Below, in pieces: positions 52,793-59,557 of a stretch of DNA of 64,000 bases (its first letter is position 1; the number at the start of each line of letters is the position of its first letter). The stretch is from Elusimicrobiota bacterium (lineage in GTDB: Bacteria; Elusimicrobiota; Elusimicrobia; UBA1565; UBA9628). The stretch lies in contig JACRDQ010000019.1 in NCBI GenBank assembly GCA_016218545.1, forward strand, positions 62,001 through 126,000, in the 5' to 3' direction. The position numbers and the translations under genes were made by a program. The notes beneath the pieces are model-generated. The model worked only from the letters and a program-made list of their open reading frames with translations, was not told where the DNA came from and searched no databases.

Positions 52793-53632
52793 TCAGAGGT
52801 CCAGCCCGGCCACCAGCAGGCGCTTGGCCAGCGCCCACACGATGTAGGGGGAGGGGTGCTTGCGGTAGAGGGCGACCTCGTTGGCCGCGGCCATGAGCCT
52901 CATGGCGCGCGGCACGCGGCGGCGGGAGCGGTCCCAGCCCCTGCAATGGTAGGCCTTGAGTCCCGGATGATGGACGAGGTCCCAGCCGTCTTCGCGGAGC
53001 CGCAGCGAAAGGTCGAGGTCCTCCTTGTGCATGAAGAAGCTCTCGTCGAAGACCCGGCCCCCGGGCAGGGCGACGCGGTCGAGCGCCTCCCTGCGGCAGA
53101 ACATGAGGGCCCCGCAGACCGCGGGCACGCTCCCGGCTCCGGCGGCCGGGACGTTCTCCTCCGCCTCGCCCTGGCCGCGGTCGAACCAGCGTCCGTACCA
53201 GGTCCGGCAAAGGCCCGTGGAATCGACGAGGCCTGAAGGACGGTCGGCTGCCAGGTCGTAGCCCAGCAGGGTGCCGGTCAGGCATCCGACGCGCCGGCGC
53301 GCCGGCTCCTCCATGAAGGCCGCGGCCTCCGCGAGGAACCCCTCGTCCAGGAACACGTCCGGGTTGAGGTAGAGGAGGTAGTCTCCGGGGCCGCTCAAGC
53401 GGGTGCCTTCGTTGTTGCCGGCTGAGAAACCGATGTTCTTGGCCATGCGCGCCACGACCGCGCCGTGCGCCGTGCCGGCGGCCTCCAGGTAGCCCGTGGA
53501 GGCCGAGCCGCTGTCCACGAGCACGACGCTCCCGGCCCGCAGGGTCTGGGCGGCCAGGGCCTTGAGGCATCGCGGCAGGACCTGGCCGCTGTCGTGCGTG
53601 ACGATGACGACCGAGACGCGCGGAGGAGTCAC
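52793..53632 (-). CDS. GT2-family glycosyltransferase (rhamnosyltransferase-like)
   Basis: A 279-residue protein from GTG 53632 (GTGA overlap with the upstream gene). RVSVVIVTHDSGQVLPRCLKAL, VVLVDSGSAS, NIGFSAGNNEGTRLSGPGDYLLYLNPDV and FDESFFMHKEDLDLSLRL are typical of bacterial rhamnosyltransferase-like GT2 enzymes. The donor is not fixed by sequence. A longer start upstream would enter the preceding gene and is rejected. Confidence 0.9.
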   Translation of the reverse strand: MTPPRVSVVIVTHDSGQVLPRCLKALAAQTLRAGSVVLVDSGSASTGYLEAAGTAHGAVVARMAKNIGFSAGNNEGTRLSGPGDYLLYLNPDVFLDEGFLAEAAAFMEEPARRRVGCLTGTLLGYDLAADRPSGLVDSTGLCRTWYGRWFDRGQGEAEENVPAAGAGSVPAVCGALMFCRREALDRVALPGGRVFDESFFMHKEDLDLSLRLREDGWDLVHHPGLKAYHCRGWDRSRRRVPRAMRLMAAANEVALYRKHPSPYIVWALAKRLLVAGLDL

Positions 53633-54411
53633 CCGAAGAGCCCCCTCCGGGCGCGGTTGACGAGCCCGGCCGCGAGGCACATGAGGTTGAGCGGCAGGCC
53701 GACGTAGTCCCGCCTCATGCGGAACAAGTCGAGCTGGGCGGACCAGGCGGACCGGCCGTGGCTCACCCCGGTGCCGGCGCAGCGGGCCACCACCACGTCG
53801 CGGCGCAGGACCGGGGTCCCGGTCATCAGGACGCGGAGGTTGAGCTCATAGTCGCCGAGCACGCGGTAACCCGTGCCGTAGCGGAAGTCCCGGAACAGGG
53901 AACGCCGGTACAGGACCGACTGGTGGTGGACCGTGTTGACGAGCAGGGTCTTGGTCCCGAGCCGCGAGACGAACCTCCGCTCCTGCTCGTCGACCACCGA
54001 GCCCATGAGGACCTGCCACTGCGCGGTGTCGCCCTCGAGCATGGCGGAGAGCGCGCCGGGAGAGGCCAGCCGGTCGTCCGAGCCCAGGAAGTAGAGCCAC
54101 TCCCCGGTGGAGGCGTCTACGCCCTTGTTCATGGCGTCGTAGATCCCCAGGTCCGGCTCGCTGACCCAGAGGCTCACGCGGTCGTCGTGGCGCCGCAGGA
54201 CGTCGAGGGTGCCGTCCGTAGATCCCCCGTCGAGCACGATGAGCTCCACGCCGGGGCAGTCCTGGCAGAGCACCGAGGCCAGGCACTCCGCGAGGGCCGG
54301 GGCCCGGTTGAGGACGGGCACGATGACGCTGACCAGGGGCGGGGAGGACGGCCGGGGCTCCGTTGCGCGCCGTCCTCCCCTCGTCGTCGAAGGATCCGCT
54401 GGGAGGGTCAT
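53629..54411 (-). CDS. GT2-family glycosyltransferase
   Basis: The product is 260 residues. VSVIVPVLNRAPALAECLASVL, VELIVLDGGSTDGTLDVL and SEPDLGIYDAMNKGVDASTGEWLYFLGSDD are GT2 signatures, and the enzyme resembles the one at 36411. First of a two-gene minus-strand unit, divergent from the O-antigen ligase gene. The first ~25 residues are basic and variable and may not belong to the fold. Confidence 0.9.
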   Translation of the reverse strand: MTLPADPSTTRGGRRATEPRPSSPPLVSVIVPVLNRAPALAECLASVLCQDCPGVELIVLDGGSTDGTLDVLRRHDDRVSLWVSEPDLGIYDAMNKGVDASTGEWLYFLGSDDRLASPGALSAMLEGDTAQWQVLMGSVVDEQERRFVSRLGTKTLLVNTVHHQSVLYRRSLFRDFRYGTGYRVLGDYELNLRVLMTGTPVLRRDVVVARCAGTGVSHGRSAWSAQLDLFRMRRDYVGLPLNLMCLAAGLVNRARRGLFG

Positions 54412-54420
54412 GGGAAGCAG

Positions 54421-54440
54421 GGATTCTATTGTATCATTAG
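54421..54440. promoter_or_regulatory. Overlapping divergent -10 elements
   Basis: Plus strand: TATCAT (54432-54437) puts +1 at about 54444, three bases before ATG 54447. Minus strand: TACAAT and TAGAAT in the same AT-rich patch precede ATG 54411. No -35 is clear for either. Confidence 0.4.
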
Positions 54441-54446
54441 TCCGCC

Positions 54447-56234
54447 ATGAAGCTGGCCGCTTCCCCGGTTCTCCTGATGGGCTGCCTGTTCCTGGGCTTG
54501 CCGCTCGGCGGCCTGAGGCATCCGCTCCTCTGGACCGCTTTCGCGGCCTTCATCTGGGTCCTGGCATCGGTCCCGTCCGAGAGGGACGCGGCTCTCTCGG
54601 ACGGCGAGGCCTTCAAGCCGTGGCTCCCGTGGCTGGCGTGGGCCCTCCTGTCCCTGCTGGTCTGCGACCAGCCATGGAGGGGGCTATTCGCGTTCTCCCG
54701 CTGGCTGACCCTGCTCGTCTTCTTCAGCCTTGCCGCCGGCGCGTGGAGGGAACGCGATTCGCGGGCCTGGCTCGCCGGCCTGGCCGCGGTCGCGGCGGTG
54801 CTCGGCCTGGCGACCCTCGTGGTCCCGGGGACGTTCCATCCCAGGACAGGCCTCATTCCGCCCTACTACAACTACACGGTGTTCGTGGAGGCGGCTTTCG
54901 CTGCCGCGGCCTTGGCCGCGGTAGGCCACCGGGACGGCCCCAGGGGCTGGAAGGCCTGGGCCCTGGCCGCGGTCGGGGTCTTCTGCGTGGCCATGATGGT
55001 CCTGGCCCGCTCGCGGGGCGGGCTCGTGGCTGTGGCCGCCGCAGCCGCGTTCTGGGCGTGGAGGCGCGGCCTGCGCAGGCCTCTGCTGTGGGGGGGCTTG
55101 GCTTTGGCCCTGGCCGCGGCCCTGGCGCCGCCGCGGGCCATCTCCTTCCTGCTCAAGCTCGACCTGTCAGCCTGGTTCACCAGGCCGGACATCTGGAAGG
55201 CGGCTCTGAGCGTGACCGCGGACCATCCCCTGGCCGGGGAGGGCCTCGGGAACTTCGAGGCGGGCTTCCTCCGCCACAACTTCCCGAAGCACTGGGCCAG
55301 CAACTTCGGGTTCAGCGCGGACCACGCCCACAGCGAGATCCTCGAGATCGCGGCTGAGACCGGGTGGGTGGGGCTGGCGCTTTTCGCGTGGGGCTTGTGG
55401 GCGAGCCTCCGCCGCAACGGACGCCTGGGCTCCTCCTGGACCCGCGAAGCGGGGCTCTGCGCCGCCGCGGCCATGGCGGTCCAGTGCGTCTTCGACAACA
55501 TGCTGCACCTGCCCGCCCTGGGGATGCTCTTCTTCACCTCCCTGGCGTGCGCCGGGGCCAAGGACGACGCTCCCGGCGAAGCTCCAGCGGCCGCCCGCGC
55601 CGGGTCTGCGTTCCTCGGACGGGGACTCTGCGTCGCCGGGCTCATCCTCGCCCTGACCGCATGGCTCCCGCGATGGCTCGTCGAGCGCCATGTCTCCGAG
55701 GCCCGCCGGACGCGGGACCCGGTCCGCCGCCTCGAGGCTCTCGGCCGGGCCGTCCGGATCTTCCCGGCCGAGGCGGCCCTCAGGGAGGACCTGGCCTCCG
55801 CCTTGCTGGCGGCGCTGCCGCCCCAGCCCGGCCGCGCGCTCGCGGAGCTCGAGCGTGCCCGGCGCCTGAGCCCGACGAACGCGGTCACCCTTCTCCGGCG
55901 CGCCGAGGTGCTCCTGGGGCTCTCCGGCGGCGCGGACCGCGCCGGGAGCCCGGCCGTCGCCTCGCTGTTGAACCGGGCGGTCGAGCTGGAGCCCAATTTC
56001 CTGACCGCGCGGCTCTTGCGCGCCGAGCTGTGGGCCAGGGCGGGCGAACGCGAGTCCGCCGTGCGCGAGTTGGGCGAGGTCGAACGGAGGCGGGCTTCCC
56101 TTCAGGACGAGTACCTCTTCACGCACTATGACCGCATGATCGCTGCCTGCGACCCGGCGCGGCTCTCCGCGGTCCGCCTGCTGGCGGCCCGGCCCGAGGG
56201 CGCCGGACCCGCGCGAGGACGGAGGAGACGATGA
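54447..56234 (+). CDS. O-antigen ligase/polymerase-like membrane protein with C-terminal TPR-like repeats
   Basis: This 595-residue protein has about ten TM helices in the first ~410 residues and a periplasmic loop with the Wzy_C/WaaL-type pattern WKAALSVTADHPLAGEGLGNFE, then SADHAHSEILEIAAETGWVG. Such proteins polymerise O-units or attach glycan to lipid A core. Residues about 420-590 are helical repeats (ALREDLASALLAAL, NAVTLLRRAEVLLGL, LLRAELWARAGERESAV) resembling TPRs, an unusual fusion seen in some other polymerase/ligase proteins. It ends by overlapping the macro-domain gene (ATGATG). Confidence 0.85.
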   Translation: MKLAASPVLLMGCLFLGLPLGGLRHPLLWTAFAAFIWVLASVPSERDAALSDGEAFKPWLPWLAWALLSLLVCDQPWRGLFAFSRWLTLLVFFSLAAGAWRERDSRAWLAGLAAVAAVLGLATLVVPGTFHPRTGLIPPYYNYTVFVEAAFAAAALAAVGHRDGPRGWKAWALAAVGVFCVAMMVLARSRGGLVAVAAAAAFWAWRRGLRRPLLWGGLALALAAALAPPRAISFLLKLDLSAWFTRPDIWKAALSVTADHPLAGEGLGNFEAGFLRHNFPKHWASNFGFSADHAHSEILEIAAETGWVGLALFAWGLWASLRRNGRLGSSWTREAGLCAAAAMAVQCVFDNMLHLPALGMLFFTSLACAGAKDDAPGEAPAAARAGSAFLGRGLCVAGLILALTAWLPRWLVERHVSEARRTRDPVRRLEALGRAVRIFPAEAALREDLASALLAALPPQPGRALAELERARRLSPTNAVTLLRRAEVLLGLSGGADRAGSPAVASLLNRAVELEPNFLTARLLRAELWARAGERESAVRELGEVERRRASLQDEYLFTHYDRMIAACDPARLSAVRLLAARPEGAGPARGRRRR

Positions 56235-56794
56235 TGGAACACACGGTCGCAGGAGCGAGGATCCGCCTGATGAAGGGGGACATCACCAAGGTGCCGGCGG
56301 ACGTCATCGTCAACGCGGCCAACTCCGAGCTCATCGGCGGCGGAGGGGTCGACGGCGCCATCCACCGGGCAGGCGGCCCGTCCATCATGCTCGAGCTCAA
56401 CCGCATCCGGCCCAAGGACGGCTGCCCCACGGGCGGCGCGGTCGTCACGGGAGCCGGGGATCTCCCGGCCAAGTTCGTCGTGCACGCGGTCGGTCCCGTC
56501 TGGGAGGGGGGGCGGTTCCAGGAGGACCTGGACCTCGCCTCCGCCTACAAGACGAGCCTGGACCTGGCAGCCGCCAAAGGGGCCAGGACCGTGAGCTTCC
56601 CCTCCATCAGCACCGGCGCCTACCGTTACCCGCTCGCCAAGGCGGCCTTCGTGGCGCTCTCGACCGTGGCCGCGTTCCTCCGGTCGCGGCCCGGGGCCCT
56701 TGCCGAGGTCGATTTCGTGCTCTTCGACGACGCGGCGCTCCGGGCCTACGAGGCGGCGCTGGACGTCCTGGGCCGGGAAGGGGGAGCGCCATGA
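56231..56794 (+). CDS. Macro-domain protein (ADP-ribose deacetylase type)
   Basis: A 187-residue protein. IRLMKGDITKVPADVIVNAANSELIGGGGVDGAIHRAGG and SFPSISTGAYRYP match the MacroD-type/YmdB group that hydrolyses O-acetyl-ADP-ribose and removes mono-ADP-ribose. The catalytic Asn and the Gly-rich loop are present. It is translationally coupled to the O-antigen gene, which looks incidental rather than functional. Confidence 0.92.
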   Translation: MMEHTVAGARIRLMKGDITKVPADVIVNAANSELIGGGGVDGAIHRAGGPSIMLELNRIRPKDGCPTGGAVVTGAGDLPAKFVVHAVGPVWEGGRFQEDLDLASAYKTSLDLAAAKGARTVSFPSISTGAYRYPLAKAAFVALSTVAAFLRSRPGALAEVDFVLFDDAALRAYEAALDVLGREGGAP

Positions 56795-57414
56795 GGTCCG
56801 CCCTCCTCGCCGCGCTGCTGTGCTGCGGGCTGGCAGGGACCGCCCCGGCCGCGGGCCGTGCCAATCCCAAGACCGCGGACCCCGAGACGCTCAAGCTCGT
56901 GGAGCTCTTCCTGAAAACCTCGGTGCCCGAGTTGCCGCCCGAGTCCGTGCCCTACTTCCTGGCCGTGGACACCGCGACCCTGCCGGACCGGCTCCTCCAC
57001 CGCTTCCTCGCCAAGCGCATCGAGCTCCTGGCGCTCAAGAGGCTCTCGGACAGCAGGGCCAAGGGCTCGCTCAAGAGGGCCGGGATGGACCCTGAGACGA
57101 CTTGCGGCAACCCGGACATCCTGACCCCCCGGGCCCTGGCCTTCCTCAAGCAGATGGGCTTCAACGAGTACAAGGACGTGGAGGTCGCTTATCTCATGAA
57201 GGAGACCAACTGCACCGAGTGCGAGCTCCGCTCCGAGTTCACCCTCACGGTGGTCCAGGTCCCGGCCAAGGACAAGCGCAAGAAGGCCTCGGTCAAGTAC
57301 CTCTTCAGGGACGACGACCCCATCATCGCGCTCCTGGCCCACTACTACAGCGGGACGAAGAACCGCAACACCTCCTTCTTCGGCATCGGCTCCAGCCCCA
57401 AGTGCCGCCATTGA
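56791..57414 (+). CDS. Small exported protein of unknown function
   Basis: The product is 207 residues with a signal peptide (MRSALLAALLCCGLAGTAPAA). The mature part is alpha/beta with no recognised domain and contains several Cys (TTCGNPD, NCTECELR, PKCRH). Its start overlaps the macro-domain stop (ATGA). Probably periplasmic. Confidence 0.72.
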   Translation: MRSALLAALLCCGLAGTAPAAGRANPKTADPETLKLVELFLKTSVPELPPESVPYFLAVDTATLPDRLLHRFLAKRIELLALKRLSDSRAKGSLKRAGMDPETTCGNPDILTPRALAFLKQMGFNEYKDVEVAYLMKETNCTECELRSEFTLTVVQVPAKDKRKKASVKYLFRDDDPIIALLAHYYSGTKNRNTSFFGIGSSPKCRH

Positions 57415-57427
57415 TCGCCGGCGGCAG

Positions 57428-57464
57428 TTACGCAACACTGGTGTCAGACACCAGTGTTGCGTAA
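57428..57464. repeat. Long perfect REP-like palindrome upstream of the RAYT gene
   Basis: Two 18-base arms (TTACGCAACACTGGTGTC and its complement) flank a single A. The inner core GGTGTCAGACACC recurs 57 bases away at 57495. A hairpin of this kind beside a RAYT gene is typical of REP elements. Confidence 0.85.
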
Positions 57465-57494
57465 AGCCGGGGAGAGACCAGGGGAGGGTCCTTG

Positions 57495-57511
57495 TTGGTG
57501 TCTGACACCAA
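57495..57511. repeat. Second REP-like palindrome, core GGTGTCTGACACC
   Basis: TTGGTGTC and GACACCAA flank a central T. The core matches that of the palindrome at 57428-57464 except for the central base. It lies just before the -10 of the RAYT gene, so it could also be an operator. Confidence 0.78.
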
Positions 57512-57519
57512 GAAGTTGC

Positions 57520-57525
57520 TATCAT
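57520..57525 (+). promoter_or_regulatory. -10 element placing +1 on the RAYT ATG
   Basis: TATCAT ends exactly six bases (ggaccc) before ATG 57532, predicting a leaderless mRNA. The palindrome at 57495-57511 lies immediately upstream, in the -15 to -35 zone. Confidence 0.55.
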
Positions 57526-57531
57526 GGACCC

Positions 57532-58422
57532 ATGGGCCGACCGAAGAGGATCCAGTTCCCCGGCGCCTGCTATTACATCGAGCTGCGCGGCAACAACAAG
57601 CAGGACATCTTCCTCTCCAACCAGGATCGCAGGCATTTCCTCAACCTCCTGCGGCAGTACCGCGAGCGCTACGACCTCAGGGTCTACGCCTACTGCCTCA
57701 TGTCGGGCTACGTGCTGCTGCTCATCGAGACCGTCAAGCCCAACCTTGCGCGCTTCATGCAGGGCTTCAACACGGTCTACACCAAGTATTTCAACAGCCA
57801 GCACAACACGAGCGGCCACGTGTTCCAGGGCCGCTACGTCGCGGACGTGGTGGACAAGGAGGGCTGGCTCCCGGAGATGGCGACCCACGTCCACCTCGAG
57901 TGCGCGCGCGCGGGCTTGAGCTCCAAGCCCTGGCGCTACCAGTGGTCGAGCTGCTCCGCTTACGTAGAGGGCGAGGCTGCCGAGCCCATGGTGGACTCGG
58001 GCCCGGTCCTCAAGAAGTTCGCCAAGACCCGCCTCAAGCAGTCCGTCCGCTACATGCACGTCATCAGGGAGCGCTTGAAGGGAGGCGCCGACTCGTCGTT
58101 CCCGCTCGTGCGCGGGGTCTACGTCGGAGACGAGGCCTTCGCCGCCAAGATGGAGGCCCAGGCCGGCAGGGACGAACCCGCCCAGGCTCCGGCCCCTCCC
58201 GCCGAGGTGATGAGGATCGTGGCAGAGGTCGCGGCGGGTCACGGCATGGAGAAGGAGAAGATCCTGGGGCGCGGTCAGTGGCGCGACGTGGCCAAGGCCC
58301 GGCGGGAGGCCATGCATCGTCTCTGGCGGGACGCCCGCCTGGGCGTGACCGAGATCGCGCGCCTCTTCAGCCGCACTCCCAGCGCGGTCAGCCAGGCCAT
58401 CCGGCTCCTCGAGAAGCCCTAG
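57532..58422 (+). CDS. REP-associated (RAYT/IS200-like) transposase, catalytically degenerate, with DnaA-like C-terminus
   Basis: A 296-residue protein starting MGRPKRIQFPGACYYIELRG, a typical RAYT opening. Where the family has 'YCLMPNHxHLL' with the catalytic HuH pair, this protein reads AYCLMSGYVLLLIE (residues 54-66). Where the nucleophilic Tyr sits in 'YIHLNPVRAGL' it has THVHLECARAGL. Both active-site elements are lost, so DNA cleavage is unlikely. The C-terminal ~80 residues (GVTEIARLFSRTPSAVSQAIRLLE) form a DnaA-domain-IV/HTH-like DNA-binding region. It may bind the flanking palindromes as a domesticated protein. Confidence 0.85.
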   Translation: MGRPKRIQFPGACYYIELRGNNKQDIFLSNQDRRHFLNLLRQYRERYDLRVYAYCLMSGYVLLLIETVKPNLARFMQGFNTVYTKYFNSQHNTSGHVFQGRYVADVVDKEGWLPEMATHVHLECARAGLSSKPWRYQWSSCSAYVEGEAAEPMVDSGPVLKKFAKTRLKQSVRYMHVIRERLKGGADSSFPLVRGVYVGDEAFAAKMEAQAGRDEPAQAPAPPAEVMRIVAEVAAGHGMEKEKILGRGQWRDVAKARREAMHRLWRDARLGVTEIARLFSRTPSAVSQAIRLLEKP

Positions 58423-58466
58423 GAGCCTGAGCAATTAGTGGCATGCCACTCATTGCTCAGGCTCCT
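58421..58466. terminator. 46-base near-perfect palindrome between convergent genes
   Basis: AGGAGCCTGAGCAAT (58421-58435) pairs with ATTGCTCAGGCTCCT (58452-58466), and the inner AGTGGCATGCCACT is itself palindromic; only the t/c pair at 58436/58451 mismatches. The stop codons of the RAYT gene and of the convergent lipoprotein gene both lie at its ends. It is probably a bidirectional terminator, or the right-hand REP-like hairpin of the RAYT unit. Confidence 0.65.
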
Positions 58467-59214
58467 AGAGAAAGATCCAGAGCGTCATCCCGAGCGTGAA
58501 CAGGAGAAGGGCCGCGATGCCCTTGGCAGGGAGCTTGCCTCTCGGGCGGTCCGCATGCGAGTCCGGCGCCGGGGCCTGAGCTCGGACCGGGGTATCCTCC
58601 CTGCACACGGTCCGGCATTCCTGCGTGCGGAAGCCGACGCGGCTTCGGAGGCAGGTCGTGACGCAGTCCGAGTCTCCGGCGGAACGGGAGAGGAGCGCGG
58701 GGTCCGAGGCCGCGGCGACGGCTGGTCCCGGCCGGGCGATGAGGGTGAAGCGGTCAGCGTCCTCCCAGGCGGAGAGGAACTCCTCGAGGGGCATGGCCGC
58801 GGGGGCGCTTCCCGGGGGGCCGTCCTCCAGCGTGACGCTGCGGCCTGCCGCGTCGCAGGCCGAGGCCAGGGCGTAGTGGCTGCCGCCCTCCGGGGTCGAG
58901 AGCATGACGATCGCGGGAAGTCCCTTGGAGGCCAGGCCGCAGAGCTCCCGGAGCTCCGCGGAGCGCACCGAAACCGAGAAGCCCGCTCCTTCGAGGGCCG
59001 CTGAGAGGCTCGCGGCGCTGATCCTCCCGGGGGAAGCGGCTTGGGCGGCCAGTTCCCGGCGTCCTGCGCCGAGGGACCTGCCGTGGAGAGCGCTGAGCCT
59101 CTCGGCAGCGTCGAGGCCGCAGGAGCCGGCCTGCGGCAGGTTCCGCGGGCCGAAGGCGGCGCAGCCCTGCAGGCACGCCGCAGCCGCTGCCAGCCACACG
59201 CAACTCGTGTTCAT
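58465..59214 (-). CDS. Lipoprotein with C39-peptidase-like domain
   Basis: A 249-residue protein from ATG 59214. The signal ends in a lipobox (AACLQGC, lipidated Cys18). A papain-like C39 fold follows: CGLDAAERLSALHG with C32, SHYALASACDAAG with the His, and LEDGPPG with the Asp. C39-like domains cleave double-Gly leader peptides or are inactive relatives. Near the C-terminus there is a Cys-rich segment (DSDCVTTCLRSR, then QECRTVC) and a final TM helix (GIAALLLFTLGMTLWIFL), so the protein may be anchored at both ends. Its ATG overlaps the DUF1232 stop. Confidence 0.7.
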   Translation of the reverse strand: MNTSCVWLAAAAACLQGCAAFGPRNLPQAGSCGLDAAERLSALHGRSLGAGRRELAAQAASPGRISAASLSAALEGAGFSVSVRSAELRELCGLASKGLPAIVMLSTPEGGSHYALASACDAAGRSVTLEDGPPGSAPAAMPLEEFLSAWEDADRFTLIARPGPAVAAASDPALLSRSAGDSDCVTTCLRSRVGFRTQECRTVCREDTPVRAQAPAPDSHADRPRGKLPAKGIAALLLFTLGMTLWIFL

Positions 59215-59429
59215 TGTGGGTCCTCCTTGGACGGGAGTCTCATCTTCTTGAGCCGACGCCACAGGCCGATCGCGGTCGCTACGACCACGAGGAGGTCGTC
59301 GAGCCAGCCGATCACGGGCGTCACGTCAGGGACGCAGTCGATGGGAGAGAGCACGTAGAGCAGGCACGCGACCGCCAGGAGGACCGCCTGGGTCTTGGGG
59401 CGGAGGGACGTGAAGAGCTTCCCGACCAT
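59211..59429 (-). CDS. DUF1232 (YkvA-like) small membrane protein
   Basis: The product is 72 residues with 'LYVLSPIDCVPDVTPVIGWLDDLLVVVATAIGLWRR', the core of the DUF1232 family. Members are small membrane proteins of unknown function. It is the first gene of a two-gene unit with the lipoprotein. A perfect TATAAT six bases before the ATG predicts a leaderless transcript. Confidence 0.9.
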   Translation of the reverse strand: MVGKLFTSLRPKTQAVLLAVACLLYVLSPIDCVPDVTPVIGWLDDLLVVVATAIGLWRRLKKMRLPSKEDPQ

Positions 59430-59435
59430 GAAGAC

Positions 59436-59441
59436 ATTATA
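59436..59441 (-). promoter_or_regulatory. -10 TATAAT placing +1 on the DUF1232 ATG
   Basis: On the minus strand a perfect TATAAT (59441-59436) is followed by exactly six bases (gtcttc) and ATG 59429. No Shine-Dalgarno and no clear -35 are visible. Confidence 0.6.
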
Positions 59442-59557
59442 GCCTAACCGGACCCGGGACCGACCAGGTGCCTAAAGTCCCTCAGAGCGTGGGCCCATTG
59501 GCCCGGCCGAGCTTCCCCTTGGGACCCATGCCGCTCGGAATGTCAAGATGATACCGT

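Noticed and set aside
57428-57511. CRISPR-like repeats upstream of the RAYT gene
   Set aside because: There are only two copies, both self-palindromic, with no regular spacers and no cas gene.
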